Positions 42,741-49,885 of a DNA stretch of 64,000 bases are shown here, one piece after another. The notes under the pieces are model-generated. The model searched no databases. It was given only the letters and a program-made list of their open reading frames with translations, and was not told where the DNA came from. Positions within the stretch are counted from its first letter, which is position 1; each line of letters starts with the position of its first letter. This DNA comes from Deltaproteobacteria bacterium (GTDB taxonomy: Bacteria; Desulfobacterota; Dissulfuribacteria; Dissulfuribacterales; DYLC01), in contig JAQVIJ010000002.1 in assembly GCA_028695735.1 (NCBI GenBank), positions 387,296-451,295 on the forward strand, written 5' to 3'. The position numbers and the translations under genes were made by a program.

Positions 42741-43751
42741 ATGAAGCATGTCTTTTTAATGTCTTTGGTGTTATCATTGGTGGCGTTGATTTTTTCTGCC
42801 TCACAGGCGATGGCCGAGGCTGAAGGGGCGCATGGAATGAAAGAAGAGAAAAAGGCCGATAGATTCGGCATTGTACTGGCGGTCTTCGGCACCAGTCACG
42901 AGTCTGCCCTGCCTGCCATTTTGAACATTCAAAACAAGGTAGCAGCGGCATTTCCGCACACGCCCGTGAAGCTTGCCTTTACCTCCAACATGATTCGCAA
43001 AATCTGGCAGAAGCGAGGCGCTGACCCTGCCTATGTCAAGGCACATCCTGAGGTGCCCAGGGAGATTTTGGAGGTAAAGGGTGTGCTGGCATCCATTTCT
43101 GATCTGCAGGACAAGGGAGTGGATTACATAGTGGTTCAGCCGGTGCACATGGCTGCTGCAGAGGAATATCATGACCTGGCCTCTTATGTCTCTGCATTGA
43201 ACAGCATTCGCACCATGAAACCCAAGAACATGCCTTTTAAGCGCATACTCTTGGGCCGTCCCATCATGGGGGCATACAGCCTTCAGCATGTATATGCCGA
43301 GGATTTGAAGGCATTGGCTGAGGTCCTGGCCCCTGATGTGCAGGAGGCCAAGGCAAAGGGACAGGCCCTTGTTTACATGGCCCATGGCAACGAATACATG
43401 CCTGCAGGCTATTATGTGGAGTTTGAACATGTGATGAATCAGATGTATCCTGATGTAAAGACCTTTATCACCATGGTGGAGGGCTTTCCTGGTCTGGATG
43501 TCCTGCGTGAAAGGCTCAGACATATCAAGGCCAAAAGAGTGGTCCTGCGTCCCCTCATGGTGGTGGCAGGCGACCATGCGAAGAATGACATGGCAGGTGA
43601 GGAACCCGATTCCATTCGCTCGGTTCTGCAAAAGGACGGCATTCAAGTGAATGTGGAGCTGCGAGGTCTGGGGGAGCTGAACGGTTTTGCTGAACTGGTG
43701 GCCTCTCACGTAAGGGATGCGGCAGTGGATGCAGGAGTGGAATTGAGGTGA
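42741..43751 (+). CDS. cbiK: Sirohydrochlorin cobaltochelatase CbiK, periplasmic type
   Basis: A 336-residue class II chelatase with a signal peptide ending near SQAMA, like the periplasmic CbiK described from Desulfovibrio. Metal-binding His residues are in ALVYMAHGNEYMPAG and LMVVAGDHAKNDMAG; the N-terminal strand is FGIVLAVFGTSHESALPAI. CbiK normally places cobalt in sirohydrochlorin for anaerobic B12 synthesis, but a periplasmic copy has no obvious substrate there and may handle metal or heme traffic. GGAGGA precedes the ATG. It follows the CobN-like gene by 21 bases. Confidence 0.9.
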   Translation: MKHVFLMSLVLSLVALIFSASQAMAEAEGAHGMKEEKKADRFGIVLAVFGTSHESALPAILNIQNKVAAAFPHTPVKLAFTSNMIRKIWQKRGADPAYVKAHPEVPREILEVKGVLASISDLQDKGVDYIVVQPVHMAAAEEYHDLASYVSALNSIRTMKPKNMPFKRILLGRPIMGAYSLQHVYAEDLKALAEVLAPDVQEAKAKGQALVYMAHGNEYMPAGYYVEFEHVMNQMYPDVKTFITMVEGFPGLDVLRERLRHIKAKRVVLRPLMVVAGDHAKNDMAGEEPDSIRSVLQKDGIQVNVELRGLGELNGFAELVASHVRDAAVDAGVELR

Positions 43752-43791
43752 GGGTGCCTTTGTGCCGCATTATTTTGAATAGGAGGCGATA

Positions 43792-44199
43792 ATGGAGCTT
43801 TCAGTGCAATTACAGGGTCTGCTCTCATTTCTGATCTATTTCGGCTCGGCGGTGTTTATGACCTGCCTTTTTGCCTTTGTCTATGCCTTGATCACTCCCT
43901 ACAGGGAGTTTGAGCTCATTCGGGCAGGCAATAAGGCCGCTGCCTACAGTATGGGCGGCGCCATGCTGGGCTTTGCCATTCCCCTGGCCAGCGCCATTGT
44001 GCACAGTGTGGGCTTTGTGGACATGCTCATGTGGAGTATCGTGGCCTTTGTGGTGCAGGTGTTGGTCTTTCGCGCAAGCCTGCTGGTGCTCAAAGGCCTT
44101 GTAAACGGCATTCGAGAGGGCGTGGAGTCCAATGGCCTGTTTCTGGGCATGATGTCTGTGGTGGCCGGTATTCTAAATGCCGCAAGCATGTCCTATTGA
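43792..44199 (+). CDS. DUF350 (YjfL-like) membrane protein
   Basis: A 135-residue protein with four membrane helices: LLSFLIYFGSAVFMTCLFAF, MGGAMLGFAIPLASAIVHS, LMWSIVAFVVQVLVF and GLFLGMMSVVAGILNAASM. The pattern fits DUF350/YjfL. The role of the family is unknown; some members sit beside metal or envelope stress genes. AGGAGG precedes the ATG. It follows cbiK by 40 bases and may belong to the same operon. Confidence 0.8.
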   Translation: MELSVQLQGLLSFLIYFGSAVFMTCLFAFVYALITPYREFELIRAGNKAAAYSMGGAMLGFAIPLASAIVHSVGFVDMLMWSIVAFVVQVLVFRASLLVLKGLVNGIREGVESNGLFLGMMSVVAGILNAASMSY

Positions 44200-44288
44200 A
44201 TTCAGCATGTTAACTGCTGTGTCGCTTCTTCTTAAAAGAGGCCTTTGAACAGAATCTTAACCGCCATTGAAACCCCTTTGAAGCCCTC

Positions 44289-44855
44289 ATGTTAGACGCC
44301 TTTTTTGTTTCAACGAGTGTGGTTGCCCTGGCTGAGATGGGTGACAAGACCCAGCTTCTGTCCTTAGTACTGGCCGGCCGTTTTCTGCGGCCCATTCCCA
44401 TCATTACGGGTATCTTTCTTGCTACTGTCTTGAATCACGCCGCCGCAGGGTTTTTAGGCCAGCTCATCGGCGGTTCACTAAATCCACTGTGGCTGAAATG
44501 GGGGCTGGTGGTCTCTTTTTGGGCCATTGCAGCCTGGGTGCTGGTGCCTGACAAGTGTGAGGACGAGGCCTGTCCATTTCGCACCTATGGGGCCTTTGTC
44601 ACCAGCCTCATCAGTTTTTTCCTGGCTGAGATGGGTGACAAGACGCAAGTGGCCACCGTGGCCCTGGCCATGCGCTATCAGGACCTGTTTTCTGTGGTCA
44701 TGGGCACAACTCTCGGTATGCTTTTGGCCAATGTGCCCGTGGTGTTTCTGGGAAATGCCATGGCGCATAGATTGCCTTTAAGGCTTATCAGGTTCATGGC
44801 AGCGGGTATATTTTTTGTAATGGGCGCCTTGGTGGCATTTGGACTGCATGAATGA
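44289..44855 (+). CDS. TMEM165/GDT1 (UPF0016)-family cation transporter
   Basis: A 188-residue protein with six helices and the two diagnostic motifs ALAEMGDKTQLLSLVLA near residue 14 and FLAEMGDKTQVATVALA near residue 116. This family exchanges manganese or calcium for protons; bacterial members export manganese. Its position after the chelatase cluster suggests a link to metal balance, but it has its own 89-base gap upstream and may be separate. No manganese riboswitch (yybP-ykoY) is seen. Confidence 0.88.
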   Translation: MLDAFFVSTSVVALAEMGDKTQLLSLVLAGRFLRPIPIITGIFLATVLNHAAAGFLGQLIGGSLNPLWLKWGLVVSFWAIAAWVLVPDKCEDEACPFRTYGAFVTSLISFFLAEMGDKTQVATVALAMRYQDLFSVVMGTTLGMLLANVPVVFLGNAMAHRLPLRLIRFMAAGIFFVMGALVAFGLHE

Positions 44856-44922
44856 GGCGAACATTGAAACGGCGTGATTAAGTATTATGATAGCGTAAAT
44901 TCGCTTCTGTTTGGAATTTGAT

Positions 44923-46803
44923 ATGAAAAATCTCATGGAAACGCTTTTTAAAAGGGTCATGCCTGTATTGCAGGCTGGAATTCTCGTTTTCGTAGTGTTC
45001 ATGGCAGCGCTGTCCGCAGGCGCTGCAGAAAACGAAACAGTCAAGGAAGACTCACAAAAGGAACAGGCTCAGCTTCAGGCCTTGCAGGCCTTGAACCAGA
45101 TCGCCGTATCCCTGACTCACATCCTCACATATAACGACAAGGTTGTGCTGGATCAGGAGTACAACACCATCATCAACAACCTGAATCTCAGCAAGATTCC
45201 GGATGAGGCCATCATCAACCTGCTTCAGGAACTCATGGACCTGCTCACCACCTCCAAGATACAGGAGCATGAGCGCGCATATCTTGCCCAGACCTACGAA
45301 AAAAATGTCCAAAACGAGCTCAAGAAACGCATGACCAGTCGGTTCCTGGACACAGATATACTGGTCAATCCATATAGTTCTGTGTTGCAGGCAGTCTTAA
45401 ATGTCGGCTCTTTTTATTTCAATTACCGCTATAAACTGGAGGACTACAAGAAAGAACGGGACGAGGCCCTCTGGAAGATAGATGCCAATACCCTGCAAAA
45501 ACTCAATGAATTTTACAAGAAATTGCTCAAGTATTCCTGGGAGTTGATGCGGCGGTATAATTTCCCTGATGAGTGGCGTCTAAATGAAAAACAGCTCAAC
45601 GACTATATCAATATCCTCAAGGAACCCAATGTGGAGCTGCGTTATCGCAAATTGGAACGCCTGGAGGAAAATTTCCAGAAATTCCCGCCGTACTGGTATT
45701 ACCGTGGCCAGGCAGCCCAGGAGCTCGGCAATAAGAAGGAGGCCCTGTATTGTTTCAATCGTTTTCAGGCCATTCATCAGGGGATGTTAAGAAAGGACCC
45801 CTATGCGGCCTCCACAGCCATGTGCAAGACCATGCTGCTCATGGACTCTGAGGACACACCTCCGGAGGAGATCAAAAGGGACCTGGAGGTCATTTTGGCC
45901 AACTCCGAGGATGCCGATTGGGGCAACATCCTCTTTGCCGCCCTTCAATATGCCAGGCTTGGGGATTCAGAGAAGGCCAGCAAGCTCATTATGCGCAACC
46001 TGGATAATGGCTACATGTCCTTTGTGGACGACCCTGACATGATTCGAAGCATCGGCCCGGCCCTACTCTTAAACATCAGACAGGATGTCTTCACCCGTAT
46101 TCTGGATAAGGTGCTGAAAAACGATAAGATCAAGAATTACGATGTGTTATGGCTCTACGGCAAGCTTCGAAACCGTGACATTCTAAAGCGAATCGAGCCT
46201 GAGTTCGACCATGTGCTGCTTCTCACAGAGAATAAATCCATATTGAATCCATTAAATATCTTCAGGGCGGACGACCTCTCCCTTTTTCTGCCCACTCGGT
46301 GGATGGCGGAGAACACAGCCATTGTGCTGCGATTGATGAATGAGACAGGTGAGCGTCAGATTAAACCATCTGATGTGGCATTATTCCCCAATTTTCCCAA
46401 TATCACGGTCATAACCTTTAAAAATGTGCTTTCCAGCAAGAAGGTCATCAAGCAAAGGCAGCCTCTTCAAATCGCCATTGCCCTGAAACATGAACGGCTT
46501 GCAGGGGATAAAACCGACAAAGAGGCCTATGACATAGAGATGATCTTTAAGGCTGAGGTCATGCCTGAATGGCAACAGTCGGCCCGCATCTCCTACTATG
46601 CCGCCTATCTCTTTCCTCAATCCACTGACTCTAAGTCAAAAACTCCGAAAAAGGCGCCTGGATTGGACTGGGAGACCAAGAAAGACAAGGCCGAGGAAAA
46701 GGATAAGGGAGACCCGGCCATTTGGTTTGCCAAGGAGCGACTTTTGGTGAATGGAGAGGCCTTCAAGTGGACAGATGACGGAGTGGTCTTTGATTCAAAG
46801 TAA
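44923..46803 (+). CDS. Large exported helical protein, function unknown
   Basis: A protein of about 626 residues. A signal sequence (PVLQAGILVFVVFMAALSAGA) is followed by a long, mostly alpha-helical body. Residues about 250-340 look TPR-like (YWYYRGQAAQELGNKKEALYCFNRF, here given in parts: YYRGQAAQELGNK and EALYCFNRFQ). A charged Lys/Glu linker (TKKDKAEEKDKGD) lies near the end. I do not recognise the full-length family. The ATG at 44923 is preferred to a TTG four codons earlier. It stands between the GDT1 gene and the TRAP transporter. Roles in envelope assembly or protein complexes are guesses only. Confidence 0.75.
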   Translation: MKNLMETLFKRVMPVLQAGILVFVVFMAALSAGAAENETVKEDSQKEQAQLQALQALNQIAVSLTHILTYNDKVVLDQEYNTIINNLNLSKIPDEAIINLLQELMDLLTTSKIQEHERAYLAQTYEKNVQNELKKRMTSRFLDTDILVNPYSSVLQAVLNVGSFYFNYRYKLEDYKKERDEALWKIDANTLQKLNEFYKKLLKYSWELMRRYNFPDEWRLNEKQLNDYINILKEPNVELRYRKLERLEENFQKFPPYWYYRGQAAQELGNKKEALYCFNRFQAIHQGMLRKDPYAASTAMCKTMLLMDSEDTPPEEIKRDLEVILANSEDADWGNILFAALQYARLGDSEKASKLIMRNLDNGYMSFVDDPDMIRSIGPALLLNIRQDVFTRILDKVLKNDKIKNYDVLWLYGKLRNRDILKRIEPEFDHVLLLTENKSILNPLNIFRADDLSLFLPTRWMAENTAIVLRLMNETGERQIKPSDVALFPNFPNITVITFKNVLSSKKVIKQRQPLQIAIALKHERLAGDKTDKEAYDIEMIFKAEVMPEWQQSARISYYAAYLFPQSTDSKSKTPKKAPGLDWETKKDKAEEKDKGDPAIWFAKERLLVNGEAFKWTDDGVVFDSK

Positions 46804-46923
46804 GCCGTTAGAGTGAATTGTTTTTTTAGAAATATGTGCTTCTGATTTATATTTTTTGCTTGAAATTCCTGACAATGAGGGATAAAACGCACAAAATTTC
46901 ATTGAATATCAGGAGGGAATTCC

Positions 46924-48003
46924 ATGGAACGCAGGGAGTTTATAAAGGGATTGGGTGTGGCGGCTGTAACCGCCGGCGTCTTGGCCTTCGAGGCGCCTGC
47001 CGTTTGGGCAAAGGGAGAGAAGGTCATGTGGCGCATGGTGACCTCCTGGACACCTGGAATGCCTATTTTGCAGACAGGCGCCGAGCGCTTTGCCAAGCGG
47101 GTGGCACAGCTCACAGAGGGCAGACTGACCATTCAGGTCTTTGCAGGTGGCGAACTGGTGCCTCCTATGGGTGTCTTTGATGCTGTAAGCCAGGGGACTG
47201 TGCAGTGTGGGCACAGTGCCGCATATTACTGGGCGGGTAAGTCCATTGCAGCCCAGTGGTTTACCACAATACCATTCGGCCTAAATGCCCAGGGTATCAA
47301 CGCATGGTTTTATAATGGCAATGGCCTTAAGCTCTGGGAAGAGGTCTATGCACCCTTTAATCTGGTGCCCAGGCCAGCCGGCAATACGGGTGTGCAGATG
47401 GGTGGCTGGTTTAACAAGGAAATCAAGACCATTGACGACTTCAAGGGGCTCAAGATGCGCATGCCTGGCCTGGGCGGCAAGGTCATCGCCAAGGCAGGTG
47501 CGGCAGTTACGCTGCTTCCTGCTGGCGAGATATACACATCCCTGGAAAAGGGTGTGTTGGATGCCACCGAATGGGTTGGCCCTTGTCACGACATGCGCAT
47601 GGGCTTTCAGAAGGTGGCCAAGTTTTACTATGCCCCAGGCTGGCACGAGCCTGGCAGTGCCCTGGAACTGATCATCAACAAAAAGGCCTACGAGGAACTT
47701 TCATCCGACCTCAAGGCCGCAGTGGATGCAGCCGCAGCGGAGCTGAACATCACCATGCTCTCCGAGTTTGAAAAGGAGAATGCAGCGGCCCTTGCCCAGC
47801 TTAAAAAGGAAGGAAAGGTGCAGTTCAGGACATTTTCCAAGGAGATTCTGACAAAACTCAAGGCCCTTTCCGATGAGGTGATCAAGGAACAGATAGAAAA
47901 GGACCCCATTGCCCAGAAGGTGCACAAGGACTTCACTGAATTCAAGAACCTGCTGAATCCTTGGGCTGCCATCTCAGAAAAGGAGTATTATGAGGGCATA
48001 TAA
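46924..48003 (+). CDS. TRAP transporter solute-binding protein (DctP family)
   Basis: A 359-residue periplasmic receptor. The signal MERREFIKGLGVAAVTAGVL has a twin-arginine motif (RREFIKG), so export may be by Tat. The mature domain begins KVMWRMVTSWTPGMPILQTG. FKGLKMRMPGLGGKVIAKAGA includes the Arg used by the family to hold a carboxylate, and EWVGPCHDMRMGF follows. The AMRVPG-like form points to 2-keto acids or mannitol-like sugars in known relatives, but the ligand is open. AGGAGG precedes the ATG. The two membrane genes follow at once. Confidence 0.9.
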   Translation: MERREFIKGLGVAAVTAGVLAFEAPAVWAKGEKVMWRMVTSWTPGMPILQTGAERFAKRVAQLTEGRLTIQVFAGGELVPPMGVFDAVSQGTVQCGHSAAYYWAGKSIAAQWFTTIPFGLNAQGINAWFYNGNGLKLWEEVYAPFNLVPRPAGNTGVQMGGWFNKEIKTIDDFKGLKMRMPGLGGKVIAKAGAAVTLLPAGEIYTSLEKGVLDATEWVGPCHDMRMGFQKVAKFYYAPGWHEPGSALELIINKKAYEELSSDLKAAVDAAAAELNITMLSEFEKENAAALAQLKKEGKVQFRTFSKEILTKLKALSDEVIKEQIEKDPIAQKVHKDFTEFKNLLNPWAAISEKEYYEGI

Positions 48004-48006
48004 CCC

Positions 48007-48531
48007 ATGAAAAAGGCAGTGACAGGCCTCGTGCGTTTCATTGATGGGTTAAACAGCATTCTCGGCAAGGCGGTCTCGTGGCTCGCCTTGCTGCTGGTGT
48101 GCTTTGTCTCCTTTGATGTGTTCGCCAGGTATCTTTTCCACAAGAGCTTTACCATCATGCAGGAATTGGAGTGGCATTTCTTTTCCCTCCTGTTCCTTTT
48201 GGGTGCAGGCTATACACTGGCTCAAAACGCCCATGTCAGAGTGGACATCTTCTATCAGCGTCTGAGTAAAAAGGGGAGGGCGCTTATCGACCTCATAGGT
48301 TGTGTGGTCTTTTTGTTTACGGGTGTATTACTGGTTATCAAGACCTCTCTACCCTTTGTGCAGGCCTCCTGGCAGATACACGAGGGCTCTCCAGACCCAT
48401 CCGGCATAAAGGCCTGGTATTGGCTCAAAACAGTAGTGCCAGTGAGCTTCGTGCTATTGGGCCTGCAGGGGGTCTCCATGTTTTTCAAGTCCCTTTTTGT
48501 GTTATTAGGTCTTAAAATGGAGTCAACATAG
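48007..48531 (+). CDS. TRAP transporter small membrane subunit (DctQ)
   Basis: A 174-residue protein with four membrane helices: WLALLLVCFVSFDVFARYLF, FFSLLFLLGAGYTLA, LIGCVVFLFTGVLLVI and VVPVSFVLLGLQGVSMFF. QELEWHFFSLLF and NAHVRVDIFYQRLS are the typical DctQ signatures. It lies four bases after dctP and overlaps dctM by one base (TAG/GTG). Confidence 0.9.
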   Translation: MKKAVTGLVRFIDGLNSILGKAVSWLALLLVCFVSFDVFARYLFHKSFTIMQELEWHFFSLLFLLGAGYTLAQNAHVRVDIFYQRLSKKGRALIDLIGCVVFLFTGVLLVIKTSLPFVQASWQIHEGSPDPSGIKAWYWLKTVVPVSFVLLGLQGVSMFFKSLFVLLGLKMEST

Positions 48532-49847
48532 TGGATTACCTGGCTGCCTGGATGTTTGTGGTGCTGACCCTGCTGCTCATGGCAGGGTTTCCTGTGGCAT
48601 TTACCCTGTTGGGTACCTCGCTTCTTTTTGGGCTCATAGGTTTTGGTTGGGACTTTTTCAATCTCCTGCCCATTCGTCTCTGGGGTGTGATGACCAACTT
48701 TACCTTTGTAGCGGTCCCCCTTTTTGTGTTTATGGGCCTGATGTTAGAGCGTTCAGGTATAGCCACAGAGCTATTGGAGACCATGGGGGCCTTGTTTGGC
48801 CGTGTGCGCGGTGGATTGAGTATCTCGGTGGTCCTGGTGGGTGCCCTCTTGGGTGCGTCCACCGGCATAGTGGGTGCAACGGTGGTGACTATGGGGCTCA
48901 TCGCCCTGCCCACCATGATAAAATGGGGATACAGGCACGAGTTGGCCACAGGTACCATTGCCGCAGCTGGCACACTGGGACAGATCATTCCACCCAGTAT
49001 TGTTTTGGTGCTGTTGGGGGACATCATAGGTGTTTCGGTGGGTGAGCTCTTTATCGGCGCTGTGATTCCAGGGTTGTTTCTGGTGCTTTTATACATCATC
49101 TACATCTATGTCTATGCCCTGTTTAGACCCAAGGCCGCCCCCGCTGTAACGGATCAGGTCTGCGGTGCAGAAGGACAGACCTGTGATGCAAGGCGGGTGG
49201 CCAAGGCCCTGGTGGCCCCTGTTGTGTTGATTCTGGCGGTCTTGGGCTCCATCTTCTTCGGCATAGCCTCTCCCACAGAGGCGGCAGGTATAGGCGCCCT
49301 GGCCTCCATGTTGCTGTGCATGGCCAATGGTAAAATGAATATGCAGACGCTCAAGGAGGTGTCTGAATCCACCATGGTGTTGACCAGCATGGTCTTCATT
49401 ATTCTGGTGGGAGCCGCTGCCTTTGGTCTGGTCTTCAGAGGGCTGGGAGGGGATATGGTCATTCGAGATTGGCTGACACACCTGCCCTTTGGAAAGTGGG
49501 GGGTGCTGGCTACGGTCATGACCCTCGTCTTCATTTTGGGATTTTTTCTGGACTTCATTGAGATCACATTCATACACATACCGGTTTTGGCTCCCATCAT
49601 AGCCTCTTATGGTTTTGATCCCACCTGGTTTTCCATACTCTTTGCCATAAATCTGCAGACCTCGTTTTTGACGCCGCCCTTTGGCTTTGCCCTCTTTTAT
49701 CTAAAAGGCGTATCTCCGCCTGGCGTGACTACCGCAGAGATATATCGGGGCATAATTCCATTTGTGATACTGCAGGTAATAGGACTGGCAGTCATTATCT
49801 TTTATCCAGACCTGGCCACCTGGCTTCCTCGGGTGCTGAAGGGCTAA
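48531..49847 (+). CDS. TRAP transporter large permease (DctM)
   Basis: A 438-residue, about twelve-helix permease that moves the solute with sodium. Characteristic blocks are MGLMLERSGIATELLETM, LVGALLGASTGIVGATVVTM and PPSIVLVLLGDIIGVSVGELF, plus the C-terminal LQTSFLTPPFGFALFYLKGV. The start is GTG, one base overlapping dctQ. Its TAA is part of the left 12-bp repeat that bounds the next gene. Confidence 0.92.
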   Translation: MDYLAAWMFVVLTLLLMAGFPVAFTLLGTSLLFGLIGFGWDFFNLLPIRLWGVMTNFTFVAVPLFVFMGLMLERSGIATELLETMGALFGRVRGGLSISVVLVGALLGASTGIVGATVVTMGLIALPTMIKWGYRHELATGTIAAAGTLGQIIPPSIVLVLLGDIIGVSVGELFIGAVIPGLFLVLLYIIYIYVYALFRPKAAPAVTDQVCGAEGQTCDARRVAKALVAPVVLILAVLGSIFFGIASPTEAAGIGALASMLLCMANGKMNMQTLKEVSESTMVLTSMVFIILVGAAAFGLVFRGLGGDMVIRDWLTHLPFGKWGVLATVMTLVFILGFFLDFIEITFIHIPVLAPIIASYGFDPTWFSILFAINLQTSFLTPPFGFALFYLKGVSPPGVTTAEIYRGIIPFVILQVIGLAVIIFYPDLATWLPRVLKG

Positions 49848-49857
49848 ATAGTCCCTT
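49846..49857. repeat. 12-bp direct repeat, left copy
   Basis: AAATAGTCCCTT, identical to 52439-52450. The pair brackets the glycosyltransferase fusion gene. A 9-base inverted pair, GACATCGAG at 49866-49874 and CTCGATGTC at 52416-52424, lies just inside. Confidence 0.7.
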
Positions 49858-49885
49858 TAGAATAGGACATCGAGACGCAATTTTT

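Noticed and set aside
42801..43709. Minus-strand open frame of about 300 codons opposite cbiK
   Set aside because: Rich in His, Leu and Gln as expected for antisense reading; cbiK on the plus strand has signal peptide, metal-binding His motifs and a ribosome site.
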